A stretch of DNA of 18,200 bases from NCBI GenBank assembly GCA_910586595.1, contig CAJUJB010000046.1, positions 5,668 to 23,867 on the forward strand, read 5' to 3'. Positions 1-7,202 of the stretch are shown here, in pieces. The DNA is from an uncultured Muribaculaceae bacterium. GTDB taxonomy: Bacteria; Bacteroidota; Bacteroidia; Bacteroidales; Muribaculaceae. The position numbers were made by a program, and so were the translations under genes. The notes under the pieces are model-generated. The model made no database searches. It saw nothing but the letters and a program-made list of their open reading frames with translations, and had not been told where the DNA came from. How positions within the stretch are numbered: the first letter of the stretch is position 1; the number at the start of each line of letters is the position of its first letter.

Positions 1-15
1 ATTTAAGACAACAGT

Positions 16-47
16 CAAAAATACGAATAAGTGAGCGCAAATACAAA
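16..47 (-). promoter_or_regulatory. Consensus Bacteroidetes promoter in the left repeat copy
   Basis: This is the same pair of boxes as in the right copy: TTTG at 47-44, a 20-bp spacer, and TATTTTTG at 23-16, read leftward. The predicted start is near position 9. Two identical promoters 75 bp apart would give tandem starts for a gene beyond the window edge. Confidence 0.6.
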
Positions 48-90
48 TTTATTTGGATTTGCCGAACGACTGAGTATTTAAGACAACAGT

Positions 91-122
91 CAAAAATACG
101 AATAAGTGAGCGCAAATACAAA
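91..122 (-). promoter_or_regulatory. Consensus Bacteroidetes promoter in the right repeat copy
   Basis: Read leftward, TTTG (122-119) is followed after exactly 20 bp by TATTTTTG (98-91). This fits the known Bacteroides sigma-ABfr pattern of a -33 TTTG and a -7 TAnnTTTG. The predicted start is near 84. It points away from the alpha-galactosidase gene, toward whatever lies left of the window. Both boxes are seen directly; activity is inferred. Confidence 0.6.
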
Positions 123-145
123 TTTATTTGCGGAGCAGGGAGGCA

Positions 146-1747
146 TCAACTACCCACCGCAACAATATCGATATAATCGATGGCCGGAATCCAGGCTTCC
201 TCAGAAGTATAGATGCGTATCTTATTTTGTCCTTGCTGCAGTCTTACCTTGAAGCTGAGGTCTGAGCCGCATTTAACCGTATGAATATCCTGACCATTGA
301 CATCGATGATAAATGGGGTGTCGATATTTCCTATAGCACCGAGTGAGCATTCGTAAATGCCGTCCTCAGGAACAACAACATCCCGCCACACCAAATCGTT
401 CTCAGGGGTCATTCCAAGCGACTCCACGGCCATGCCGGCACTACATGAATCGTTCATTACATATATACCCGATTTATAAACCCGGTTATTAGTCAACTCC
501 TGGTAACGGGATAGATAAGCTGTCTCGGCCTCGTAACGTCTTTGAGGCAGCCTCTGGGCAGCCTCCAGACGGAATATACGTGTGCCGTGAGCCGGAACAA
601 AAACCTCCATAGACTCTCGGTAGACGCCCCTATCCTCCCGTGCGAAAACATCCCTGACAGCCACCTGGCCGCCCAGACACACCTCCTCAAAATCAAAGGA
701 GAAGTTACGGTCGTCGTCCGAGGAATTATACACGGCCACTGCCCTAACCGGACCATGATCTGTGTCCAGATCCTTTACAAGCAAAAATACGCCCTTGTCA
801 TTACGCACCGCATAAGCCTGCCGACCGAGTTTATCCTGATTCAGAGCGATCAGTTCCGGATTACTCAGCAGATCAAGGGTCTCGGCAGATACCGTAGTCA
901 GGTCGCACCCGATAAGAAGAGGACTGCTGAATATACACCATAATCCGAAATGCGTACGGTCTTCCTCCGGCGACATCCCTCTCCCGACTTCCAGCATATC
1001 CATGTCGTTATAGTGTCCATCGCGCGCATATGCCGAGAGATAAAGGTTTTGACCTATAATATCTTTTATAGGCGACCACCTCGGAGAGATGTCGTGGCTG
1101 ATACGCCATGAATCGCCCACCTCACACGCCCACGTACCAGGAAAATTCCAGCGGCATATATTCATGCGCACATCGTGGCCGGCTGTATTCATGATTGCCT
1201 GCCTGATGGCTGTATATCTTTCCTTTTCATCCAAGGTGAGATTTTCAAAATTCTGCGGGCCGTCGCCGCCGCAAAAATCAATCTTTATGAAGTCAAATTT
1301 ACAATCATTGAAATAAAAATCGGCATCCTGCTGGTCATGCCCATATAAGCCCACGCCGATTGCAATCGTATCACGGTCATAAAAACTTCCGCACGTATTT
1401 CTGCCGGCATCGCTATAAATACCTGCCTTAAGCCCCAGGGAATGGATATGCTCAACTACGGGAGCGAGCCCATCGGGAAATCTCTCGGGATGGATCAAGA
1501 GCTTACCCGACACTTTATCTCGGCCTCCGAAAAAGCCATCGTCAATATTTATATAGCTGTAGCCTGCATCTTTTAAGCCGAGCTCAACCATGGCATCTGC
1601 CTGCCTCCGTATCAGGGAGTCGGATATATTTACCCTATATGTATTCCATGAGCTCCAGCCCATGGCAGGAGGATTTGAAGATGTTTCGGCCGACTTACAC
1701 CCGAAAAAATTAAGCAATAAGGCCGCGATGAGAATGAATCGTTGCAT
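146..1747 (-). CDS. Secreted alpha-galactosidase, GH27, with C-terminal carbohydrate-binding module
   Basis: This 533-residue protein is predicted to hydrolyse terminal alpha-1,3/1,4/1,6-linked galactose. The start of the GH27 barrel is seen as MGWSSWN (29-35). It is followed by INIDDGF (about 66-72), the nucleophile region KIDFCGG with Asp157, the acid/base region WRISHD with Asp219, and NDMDMLEVG (247-255). From about residue 404 (RYEAE) to the end there is a beta-rich domain resembling CBM35/CBM6 modules. The N-terminus is a hydrophobic signal ending in FFGC with Cys17, so it may be a lipoprotein, although the lipobox is not ideal. It stands alone: no SusCD genes or glycosidases adjoin it, and the GNAT operon terminator lies upstream. 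No terminator is visible before the tandem repeat on its left. The family is clear; the exact substrate is not. Confidence 0.93.
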   Translation of the reverse strand: MQRFILIAALLLNFFGCKSAETSSNPPAMGWSSWNTYRVNISDSLIRRQADAMVELGLKDAGYSYINIDDGFFGGRDKVSGKLLIHPERFPDGLAPVVEHIHSLGLKAGIYSDAGRNTCGSFYDRDTIAIGVGLYGHDQQDADFYFNDCKFDFIKIDFCGGDGPQNFENLTLDEKERYTAIRQAIMNTAGHDVRMNICRWNFPGTWACEVGDSWRISHDISPRWSPIKDIIGQNLYLSAYARDGHYNDMDMLEVGRGMSPEEDRTHFGLWCIFSSPLLIGCDLTTVSAETLDLLSNPELIALNQDKLGRQAYAVRNDKGVFLLVKDLDTDHGPVRAVAVYNSSDDDRNFSFDFEEVCLGGQVAVRDVFAREDRGVYRESMEVFVPAHGTRIFRLEAAQRLPQRRYEAETAYLSRYQELTNNRVYKSGIYVMNDSCSAGMAVESLGMTPENDLVWRDVVVPEDGIYECSLGAIGNIDTPFIIDVNGQDIHTVKCGSDLSFKVRLQQGQNKIRIYTSEEAWIPAIDYIDIVAVGS

Positions 1748-1800
1748 ACGCAGGTATATATGGATTTCTAGTTTTGTGAGTTGGAGAAGCTTGTACTCTA

Positions 1801-1819
1801 CAAATTTACGACAAAAATA
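1801..1819 (-). promoter_or_regulatory. Candidate -7 boxes for the alpha-galactosidase gene
   Basis: Two overlapping-region matches to TAnnTTTG read leftward: TATTTTTG at 1819-1812 and TAAATTTG at 1808-1801. They lie 54-72 bp before the ATG at 1747. No TTTG is found at the expected -33 distance, because the upstream operon's terminator hairpin occupies that place. The promoter is therefore plausible but unproven. Confidence 0.4.
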
Positions 1820-1820
1820 G

Positions 1821-1856
1821 AAAAAACAGCCCGTTCTCCGGGTAGAAAAACGGGCT
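1821..1856 (-). terminator. Rho-independent terminator of the NDH-2/GNAT operon
   Basis: Read leftward, the 8-bp stem AGCCCGTT (1856-1849 with 1835-1828) encloses a 13-nt loop and is followed by a run of six T (plus-strand A at 1821-1826) after one G. It starts about 18 bp past the GNAT stop codon. Confidence 0.85.
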
Positions 1857-1874
1857 ATTCAGTTGCAACGATTA

Positions 1875-2921
1875 TCAATCGAGCATCAATGCCATATATG
1901 GCCTGCGCGCAGGGAGATCGAATATCTCTCCCGTATCATGACTGCTGAAGAGAATTGCGGCCAAAGTATCCGGCGCGATGTCAAGATCGAATTTACCTTC
2001 ACGCCACGGTGTATGCTGGCATACGCCATCTTTTACCACATATACTCCCGTGTTATGTGGCAGTTGCTCGTCGCGTAGACGGATGGTGATATGCAGGTCG
2101 GGATGTGCGGCAGCAAGAATACCAAGAATTTTAGCCGCGTCGACTATGCGGCCCATACCGAAGGGATGCAAGAAAGCCTTGTCGCCCGACAATGGTGGAC
2201 GCAGTACGGTGATGGCTTTGTCTCCCACCCGGCGACGCAACTCGCAAAGCACCGTGCGCACGGCATACTTCGACATCCCTATGAGACATTTTACCTTGAC
2301 GGCATCGGGCCCATCGTTCACTGCAAATAGCATGGCCGAAGCGCCGTCGTCGTCAGTAGCCGCGAGTACAATATCACCTCCATCGAGGGCCATATCGGCC
2401 AAAATATTGGCGTAGTCTGACTCGGAATGGAGAATACCACAGCCTTGCTCGACCTCAAGTGCATGGAAAAGCTCGTAGGATGGCTCGACCAGCGCCCCTC
2501 GGCCAGGATGGAAGCTATGCAAGGAGGTATACCGTTCGCGGTCGGTATAAAATACCGTGGCGAAATTCTCGGAAGAATAGAAATAATAAAGATGGTCTTC
2601 AGCCGGAATAAGCTCGCACATGGCATAGCCTTTCTCATAGGCTGCGTGTAATGCATCGAGGAGCAAGCGCGAGGCTAAGCCCTGCGACCGGTTTTCGGGC
2701 AATGTGGCCACACAACTTATGTAGCCCGTCGGCATCTCATACCCATGAAATAAAAAAGAGTACGGCTGCATGAGAAGGGCGGAGGCAGCCTTGCCTCGGT
2801 TGTCGGCAGCGATATAAATCTGATCATCGTCGACAGCGACGGCGTCAAAAAACCATTTTCTCCACTCAGGGCCGTCGGTAAACGACGAGCAGAATATCTC
2901 TTGAAATTGATCTTGTTTCAT
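1875..2921 (-). CDS. GNAT acetyltransferase with Eis-like/SCP2-like architecture
   Basis: This 348-residue protein is predicted to be cytoplasmic and to transfer an acetyl group from acetyl-CoA to an amine; the acceptor is unknown. The acetyl-CoA binding motif A is seen at about residues 71-87 (ISCVATLPENRSQGLAS region, with the R/Q-x-x-G-x-A type loop). A second typical block follows at about 104-121 (LIPAEDHLYYFYSSENFA). The C-terminal third (about 240-348) resembles the sterol-carrier-protein-like domain of Eis-type acetyltransferases, whose C-terminal carboxylate is used in catalysis; the protein here ends in MALMLD. It is shorter than mycobacterial Eis, which is about 400 residues. The ATG overlaps the NDH-2 stop codon by 4 bp (ATGA), so translation is probably coupled. 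There is no signal peptide. Aminoglycoside acetylation should not be assumed from this resemblance. Confidence 0.85.
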   Translation of the reverse strand: MKQDQFQEIFCSSFTDGPEWRKWFFDAVAVDDDQIYIAADNRGKAASALLMQPYSFLFHGYEMPTGYISCVATLPENRSQGLASRLLLDALHAAYEKGYAMCELIPAEDHLYYFYSSENFATVFYTDRERYTSLHSFHPGRGALVEPSYELFHALEVEQGCGILHSESDYANILADMALDGGDIVLAATDDDGASAMLFAVNDGPDAVKVKCLIGMSKYAVRTVLCELRRRVGDKAITVLRPPLSGDKAFLHPFGMGRIVDAAKILGILAAAHPDLHITIRLRDEQLPHNTGVYVVKDGVCQHTPWREGKFDLDIAPDTLAAILFSSHDTGEIFDLPARRPYMALMLD

Positions 2922-4207
2922 TCGTTCCAGTAATTACGGTAGGGATAACGGTCGGGCCTGATAAGCAGACGCAGACCAGCCGAAAAATTGAAATAACTCC
3001 ACATCCAGTTCAAAAATACTACAGCCCGGTTACGCATGCCGAGCAATGTCATGAGGTGCACCACCAGCCAAGCCCACCAGGCCAAGCGGCCAGAGAGGTG
3101 TACCTTACCCATATCGACCACTGCACGGTCGCGTCCAATGGTTGCCATCGAGCCCTTATCGTTATATTCAAATGCCTTCGGAGTTCCGGAAGGGTTGCTC
3201 AGATTCCGGGCCAGATTCGCGCCCTGCTGCAAAGCCACCTGAGCGACCTGCGGATGCCCGTGGGGATATTTCTGCGTTGTCATGAGGGCGATGTCTCCAA
3301 TGGCGTAGACATTGTCAAGACCTTTCACACGGTTGTATTCATCAACTTCCCACCGAGCGCCTCGGCCGGGCTTCACATCAGTGCCTTCAAGTTCGAAGGG
3401 TACGCCGGTGACGCCCGCCGTCCAGATCACAGTATCGGTCTCGATGGTGGAGCCGTCGGCAAAGGTAATCACTTTGTCGGCATAACTCTTCATAGTTTTA
3501 TTGAGCTGCACATCCACCATAAGCTGGGTAAGCCCCTTGAGGGCGTCGGCCGAAGATTTCGGCCCCATGGCGCGCAGTACCGCGTCGGTGCCTTCAACAA
3601 GTATGACTTTCATCTCCTTCGGGTCGATCGACGGATATTCGCGGCTGATGATATACCGCTTGAGCTCTCCGAGCGCACCGGCAATCTCCACTCCCGCCGG
3701 GCCACCGCCCACCACCACAAATGTGAGCAGCCGGGCACGCTCGCGCCGGTCGGTGCACAAGGCAGCCCGCTCAAGACGGTCGAGGACTTCATTACGCGTG
3801 CGTATGGCCTCCGGGGTCGATTTAATAGTATATACGTGCTTCTCCAGATCGGCGATTCCGAAAAAATTATTCGTTGTACCGGCAGCCAGCACCAGCACAT
3901 CGTAAGACAAGGTCTCGAATTGTGTTCTTACCTCACGGGCACCGGTGTCAATGCGGCGCACATCGCCCATATGGAACGAGCACCCATGATACTTGCTCGA
4001 GTGCATCTCCCGTCGGAAAGGGAAGGAAATACTCGCCGGCTCAAGCCCCGACGAAGCGACCTGATAGAACAGCGGAGGGAAGCTATGGTAATTATATTTA
4101 TCTACCACCACAACATCCCATAAAGATTTGTCGAGTTTCTTTGCCAGATTCAGTCCGGCAAAACCACCCCCGACAATCACCATTCGTTTTTTCGTAGAGT
4201 CATTCAT
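2918..4207 (-). CDS. ndh: Type II NADH dehydrogenase (NDH-2), FAD-dependent
   Basis: This 429-residue protein is predicted to oxidise NADH and reduce the membrane quinone pool without pumping ions. Two Rossmann nucleotide-binding motifs are seen: GGGFAG (13-18) for FAD and GGGPAG (167-172) for NADH. YAIGD (301-305) is the second FAD contact, and AQVALQQG (322-329) is the conserved quinone-site motif of this family. The C-terminal part (about 375-405, rich in W, L, V and M) is hydrophobic or amphipathic and fits peripheral attachment to the inner membrane. The length is normal for NDH-2. It is the first gene of an operon whose second gene, the GNAT, overlaps by 4 bp. A sulfide:quinone oxidoreductase or another NAD(P)/FAD oxidoreductase is the main alternative, but the AQxAxQQ motif favours NDH-2. 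Confidence 0.9.
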   Translation of the reverse strand: MNDSTKKRMVIVGGGFAGLNLAKKLDKSLWDVVVVDKYNYHSFPPLFYQVASSGLEPASISFPFRREMHSSKYHGCSFHMGDVRRIDTGAREVRTQFETLSYDVLVLAAGTTNNFFGIADLEKHVYTIKSTPEAIRTRNEVLDRLERAALCTDRRERARLLTFVVVGGGPAGVEIAGALGELKRYIISREYPSIDPKEMKVILVEGTDAVLRAMGPKSSADALKGLTQLMVDVQLNKTMKSYADKVITFADGSTIETDTVIWTAGVTGVPFELEGTDVKPGRGARWEVDEYNRVKGLDNVYAIGDIALMTTQKYPHGHPQVAQVALQQGANLARNLSNPSGTPKAFEYNDKGSMATIGRDRAVVDMGKVHLSGRLAWWAWLVVHLMTLLGMRNRAVVFLNWMWSYFNFSAGLRLLIRPDRYPYRNYWNE

Positions 4208-4266
4208 AGATTTCTATCTGTACTATAAAATCAAAACACCCGACAGGCCAGTATGTTCTCGTCTCA

Positions 4267-4274
4267 CAAATATA
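4267..4274 (-). promoter_or_regulatory. Candidate -7 box for ndh
   Basis: Read leftward this is TATATTTG, an exact TAnnTTTG match, 60-67 bp before the ATG at 4207. A matching -33 TTTG at 19-21 bp is not present. It lies in the 212-bp divergent spacer shared with the rightward pair that starts at 4420. Confidence 0.4.
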
Positions 4275-4335
4275 GATATTTCCCTGCGATAAGCCATGCG
4301 CAGACAAATAAAGCCCGTTTATCTATACATACGAG

Positions 4336-4363
4336 TACTTTTGCCAACGAATAACTACCTTTG
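4336..4363 (+). promoter_or_regulatory. Two candidate -7 boxes for the rightward secreted pair
   Basis: TACTTTTG (4336-4343) and TACCTTTG (4356-4363) both match TAnnTTTG and lie exactly 20 bp apart, 57-84 bp before the ATG at 4420. Neither has a TTTG at the ideal -33 spacing. They are the best promoter candidates for the pair 4420-6785. Confidence 0.4.
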
Positions 4364-4419
4364 GCCAAAATTTATAGGCAACCCTGTCACCGCCGACAAA
4401 CCAATCTTCAACCTTATAT

Positions 4420-4848
4420 ATGAAACTATCACCTTTCCATCCTTTGCTGACCATCACAACTGCGGCTGCGCTTGCCGCAGCTCCGGCAGCAATCGCACAG
4501 GAACCGTTGCAACTGGTCATACTTACCAACGACGGCAACCTCCACACCCTCGCGGCTGAATCGCTGTCGATGTCGGTCAAAGACCAGACGCTCCTGGTCA
4601 ATAATCTCGAGACCAGCCTCACATTAAATCTGCCCGATCTGGCCAAAATGTATTTCACCGGCGAAGAAACCGGAGTGGCCAACATAATCATTGACGAGAA
4701 TACAGCTGGCCCCGTAGAAGTCTTCGCAGCCGATGGCAAAGCCATGGGTCGCTTCGATTCCACCGCAGCCGCCCGTGCCACTCTACCTGCCGGCATATAT
4801 CTGCTCCGCACCAGCGACAACAAATCCTTTAAAATCGCCGTAAAATGA
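4420..4848 (+). CDS. Small secreted protein with T9SS-type-A-like C-terminal tail
   Basis: This is a 142-residue protein of unknown function. A signal peptide is clear (1-26, Ala-rich, cleavage likely at AIA-Q). The middle (about 28-95) is a run of short beta-like stretches of the kind found at the N-terminus of many Bacteroidales surface proteins. The last 46 residues (97-142) look like a type A sorting domain: VEVFAADGKAMGR, then LPAGIYLLRTSDN, and the ending FKIAVK. The stop codon overlaps the start of the next gene by 4 bp (ATGA at 4845-4848), so the two are probably translated together. It has no domain other than the stalk-like part and the tail, and could be a partner or anchor of the beta-helix protein. 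That role is inferred from position only. Confidence 0.75.
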   Translation: MKLSPFHPLLTITTAAALAAAPAAIAQEPLQLVILTNDGNLHTLAAESLSMSVKDQTLLVNNLETSLTLNLPDLAKMYFTGEETGVANIIIDENTAGPVEVFAADGKAMGRFDSTAAARATLPAGIYLLRTSDNKSFKIAVK

Positions 4849-6785
4849 AAAAATACATCATCGGAGTAATCATGGCCTCGGCTGCATGCTCAGCCTGGGC
4901 AGAAACTTTCAATATAGTCACCGGCGAGGGAAATAACATCATCTACGCAACCGGAGCTCTGGCAGCCGGTGAGATGACTTACTCCAACGGAGGCGCCACC
5001 CTCACACTCCTCGACAAAGAATACTCACTCGCTTCGATAAGCTCGATGTATGTCGATAATACGGCACTGCGCCAAAATACGGTGACGGTCAACTACGACA
5101 ACTCCAAGGCTACCGTAACAGTGGATGCCGCCATAGCACGCTTTGTCGACATCTCCATCAGCGGAGCCAAAGTCAGCATTATCCAGGCTGACGATGCCGG
5201 AGCCGACACCTCGGGCGAAATTATATACGTGCTTAAAGGCACCTCGGAGGAGGGAGCTTTCTACATGGAGGGGTCGTATAAATCGACCGTCGAACTTGCC
5301 GGCGTGAATCTCTCCAACCCGGATGGAGCGGCCATAGACATCCAGAATGGCAAGCGCATCAAGCTTAAGGTGACCAAGGGCTCGGAAAACACTCTTAGCG
5401 ACGGCGCAGGTGGCAAGCAAAAAGGCTGCCTCGTATGCAAGGGCCACCTCGAAATATCAGGCAAAGGCTCGCTCAATCTTTCAGCCCATACTTCGCACGC
5501 CTTATACGCCAAAGAATACATCACGCTGGAAGATGCCGACATCACCATAGATGCTGCCGTGAAAGACGGAGTAAACTGTAACCAGTACCTCGAAGTGACC
5601 GGTGGCTCGCTCACCATCAGCGGTGTGGGTGACGACGGAATCCAGGTTGCATTCAAAGACGACACCGACCGCGAGGCCGAAGACACCGGTTCTATTCTCA
5701 TCTCCGGGGGCACGCTTAATGTTGCTGCAACCGCCACGGCGTCTAAAGCCATCAAGGCCGACGGCGACATCACCATCTCCGGAGGAACCATCACTGCAAG
5801 CGTAGCAGGTGGTGGCAAATGGGATGATGAAGACCTCAAGACCAAGGCGGCGACATGCATAAGCGCCGACGGCGATATGACCATCACCGGTGGTTCGCTC
5901 AATCTCACTGCGACCGGCGCCGGCGGCAAAGGAATCAGCATCGACGGAAATCTGTCGGTAAGCGACGGCGAAATCAAAGTAAGCACCAGCGGAGGCATGT
6001 ATGCCTACGTCAACGGTAAGGAGTACTCCAACTATACCGGCAATACCGACAATCTCGCCAGTGACCTCAAGTCATCGCCCAAGGGCATCAAGGCCGACGG
6101 AGATGTACATATCACCGGTGGCACCTTCGACATCACCACTAAAGGCAATGGTGGCGAAGGCATCGAGAGTAAGGCCGTTATGACCATCGACGGTGGAGTA
6201 ATCGTTATAAACAGCTATGACGACGGGCTCAACTCTTCAAGCCATATGCATATCAATGGAGGCGACATAACCGTAATCGCGACAAACAATGATGCCATCG
6301 ATTCGAACGGAAACATGTATATCGCCGGAGGAACAATACGTGCATTCGGCGCCTCGGCTCCTGAATGCGGCATCGACGCGAATGAAGAAGGTGGATATTC
6401 TGTAGTATTCACGGGTGGATATCTGCTTGCCTGCGGCGGCTCGAACTCCACGCCCTCGACCTCAGCCTCAACACAAGCCTATGTAAGCACAAACCTCTCG
6501 CTGAGCGCCGGCGCAACTGTTGAGCTTAAAGACGGCGACACCGTGCTGGCGACCTTCACCGTTCCTGAAAACTACACAACATCCTCTCAACCCGGATTCG
6601 GTGGTGGCCCTGGCGGAGGTCGGCCCGGTGGAGGCCCCGGCGGTAATCAGGGCAACTCGGGAGTGCTCATCTCGTGCCCCGGTTTAACTTCAGGATCCAA
6701 CTACACCATGAGCTCAGGTTCTTCAAGTGCAAGTGCCACAGCTCGCCTTACGGGAGGTCAGAGTGGCCCCGGGCGCCCCTGGTAA
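4845..6785 (+). CDS. Secreted beta-helix carbohydrate-binding-domain protein (DUF4353/Cthe_2159-like)
   Basis: This is a 646-residue exported protein with a signal peptide (1-19, cleavage near AWA-E). Residues 20-95 form a beta-like region similar in style to the middle of the protein encoded just upstream. Roughly 100-560 carries repeated short motifs such as KADGDITISGGT, SADGDMTITGGS, KADGDVHITGGT and NGNMYIAGGT, giving a regular beta-solenoid pattern with the GVGDDGIQV and KDGVNCNQYLEVTGG blocks. This matches the carbohydrate-binding family typified by Clostridium thermocellum Cthe_2159, which binds acidic polysaccharides with calcium. A glycine/proline-rich stretch follows (about 583-605), then a Ser/Thr-rich end. 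No sorting-domain tail is seen on this protein, although the partner gene upstream has one. It is probably a surface or extracellular adhesin or binding protein; the ligand is unknown. The ATG overlaps the previous stop codon by 4 bp. Confidence 0.85.
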   Translation: MKKYIIGVIMASAACSAWAETFNIVTGEGNNIIYATGALAAGEMTYSNGGATLTLLDKEYSLASISSMYVDNTALRQNTVTVNYDNSKATVTVDAAIARFVDISISGAKVSIIQADDAGADTSGEIIYVLKGTSEEGAFYMEGSYKSTVELAGVNLSNPDGAAIDIQNGKRIKLKVTKGSENTLSDGAGGKQKGCLVCKGHLEISGKGSLNLSAHTSHALYAKEYITLEDADITIDAAVKDGVNCNQYLEVTGGSLTISGVGDDGIQVAFKDDTDREAEDTGSILISGGTLNVAATATASKAIKADGDITISGGTITASVAGGGKWDDEDLKTKAATCISADGDMTITGGSLNLTATGAGGKGISIDGNLSVSDGEIKVSTSGGMYAYVNGKEYSNYTGNTDNLASDLKSSPKGIKADGDVHITGGTFDITTKGNGGEGIESKAVMTIDGGVIVINSYDDGLNSSSHMHINGGDITVIATNNDAIDSNGNMYIAGGTIRAFGASAPECGIDANEEGGYSVVFTGGYLLACGGSNSTPSTSASTQAYVSTNLSLSAGATVELKDGDTVLATFTVPENYTTSSQPGFGGGPGGGRPGGGPGGNQGNSGVLISCPGLTSGSNYTMSSGSSSASATARLTGGQSGPGRPW

Positions 6786-6806
6786 CCGTTAATCCGACGT
6801 CAATAG

Positions 6807-6853
6807 AAATACCGCATCCAATCCGTCCGACGGGTAGGATGCGGTATTTTTTT
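6807..6853 (+). terminator. Strong rho-independent terminator after the beta-helix gene
   Basis: A perfect 13-bp stem (6807-6819 with 6837-6849) encloses a 17-nt loop that can itself form a short CCGT/ACGG stem. The stem runs into a T tract through 6853. It lies 21 bp past the stop codon at 6785. Confidence 0.93.
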
Positions 6854-6895
6854 ATGTTCGATTTTGTATAGGCCAGCTCACATAGGGGCACATAA

Positions 6896-6921
6896 AAAGG
6901 AACTGCTCACGCAGTTCCTTT
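6896..6921 (-). terminator. Hairpin terminator facing the leftward susCD locus
   Basis: A perfect 11-bp stem (6896-6906 with 6911-6921) closes a 4-nt loop. Read leftward the loop is GTGA, a GNRA tetraloop, and the stem ends in a T run (plus-strand A at 6894-6898). This favours function on the minus strand, about 280 bp past the stop codon at 7203. It may also work weakly rightward as a backup to the terminator at 6807-6853. Confidence 0.65.
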
Positions 6922-7202
6922 CTATGGGTTTCCAATAGGTACAATTTCTAAGGTAAAAAAGATTGTTTTAGGTTTGCGGTACAAAGTTCGTGTCTTTTGA
7001 CTCGCTGTGCAAATAAATTTATATGTTTTACGACATGGTTTTTTGGCAGAATTAGGTCAACATATGTTTCACCTTTATCTAACCATTTATTTGACTGCGA
7101 TTTAAAGGCGACAAATAGCCGCATTATATTGGAACATCTTTTCTGTTAAAAATTGTAAATTTAAAATCCTTGGCTGGCATATTGCCGAAAATCGCCCGAA
7201 TT
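6922..7202. other. AT-rich intergenic stretch without a gene
   Basis: No coding region with a convincing start or codon pattern is seen on either strand. The only site of note is TAGGTTTG (6969-6976, rightward), with TTTC 20 bp before it (6945-6948), resembling a Bacteroidetes promoter that faces the 3' end of the leftward gene. The stretch would be the long 3' untranslated part of the susCD transcript if the hairpin at 6896-6921 is its terminator. Confidence 0.5.

Larger units (their letters stand above)
1..130. repeat. 75-bp tandem direct repeat, two 55-bp identical copies
   Basis: Positions 1-55 and 76-130 are identical over 55 bp and are separated by a 20-bp spacer (56-75), so the period is 75 bp. 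The left copy begins at the window edge, so more copies may lie outside. Each copy ends in an imperfect palindrome (CAAATA at 38-43 against TATTTG at 50-55; the same at 113-118 and 125-130). The right copy ends 15 bp past the alpha-galactosidase stop codon. There is no sign of a transposase or a CRISPR layout. It looks like an extragenic, promoter-bearing repeat. Confidence 0.9.

Noticed and set aside
1..130. CRISPR array
   Set aside because: Only two copies are seen, the repeat is 55 bp with a 20-bp spacer, no cas genes are near, and the copies carry promoter boxes instead.
3056..4123. 355-codon open frame on the plus strand opposite the NDH-2 gene
   Set aside because: It is an antisense shadow of a well-supported gene; its translation shows no recognisable domain and has the composition of a reverse-frame read.
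5261..5998. 245-codon open frame on the minus strand within the beta-helix gene
   Set aside because: It reflects the low-complexity repeats of the real gene on the other strand; the translation is biased in Pro, Ser and Val and lacks a plausible start region.
6896..6921. Transposon end or inverted-repeat insertion remnant
   Set aside because: The palindrome is a single tight hairpin with a 4-nt loop and a T run, as in a terminator; no target duplication or transposase is present.
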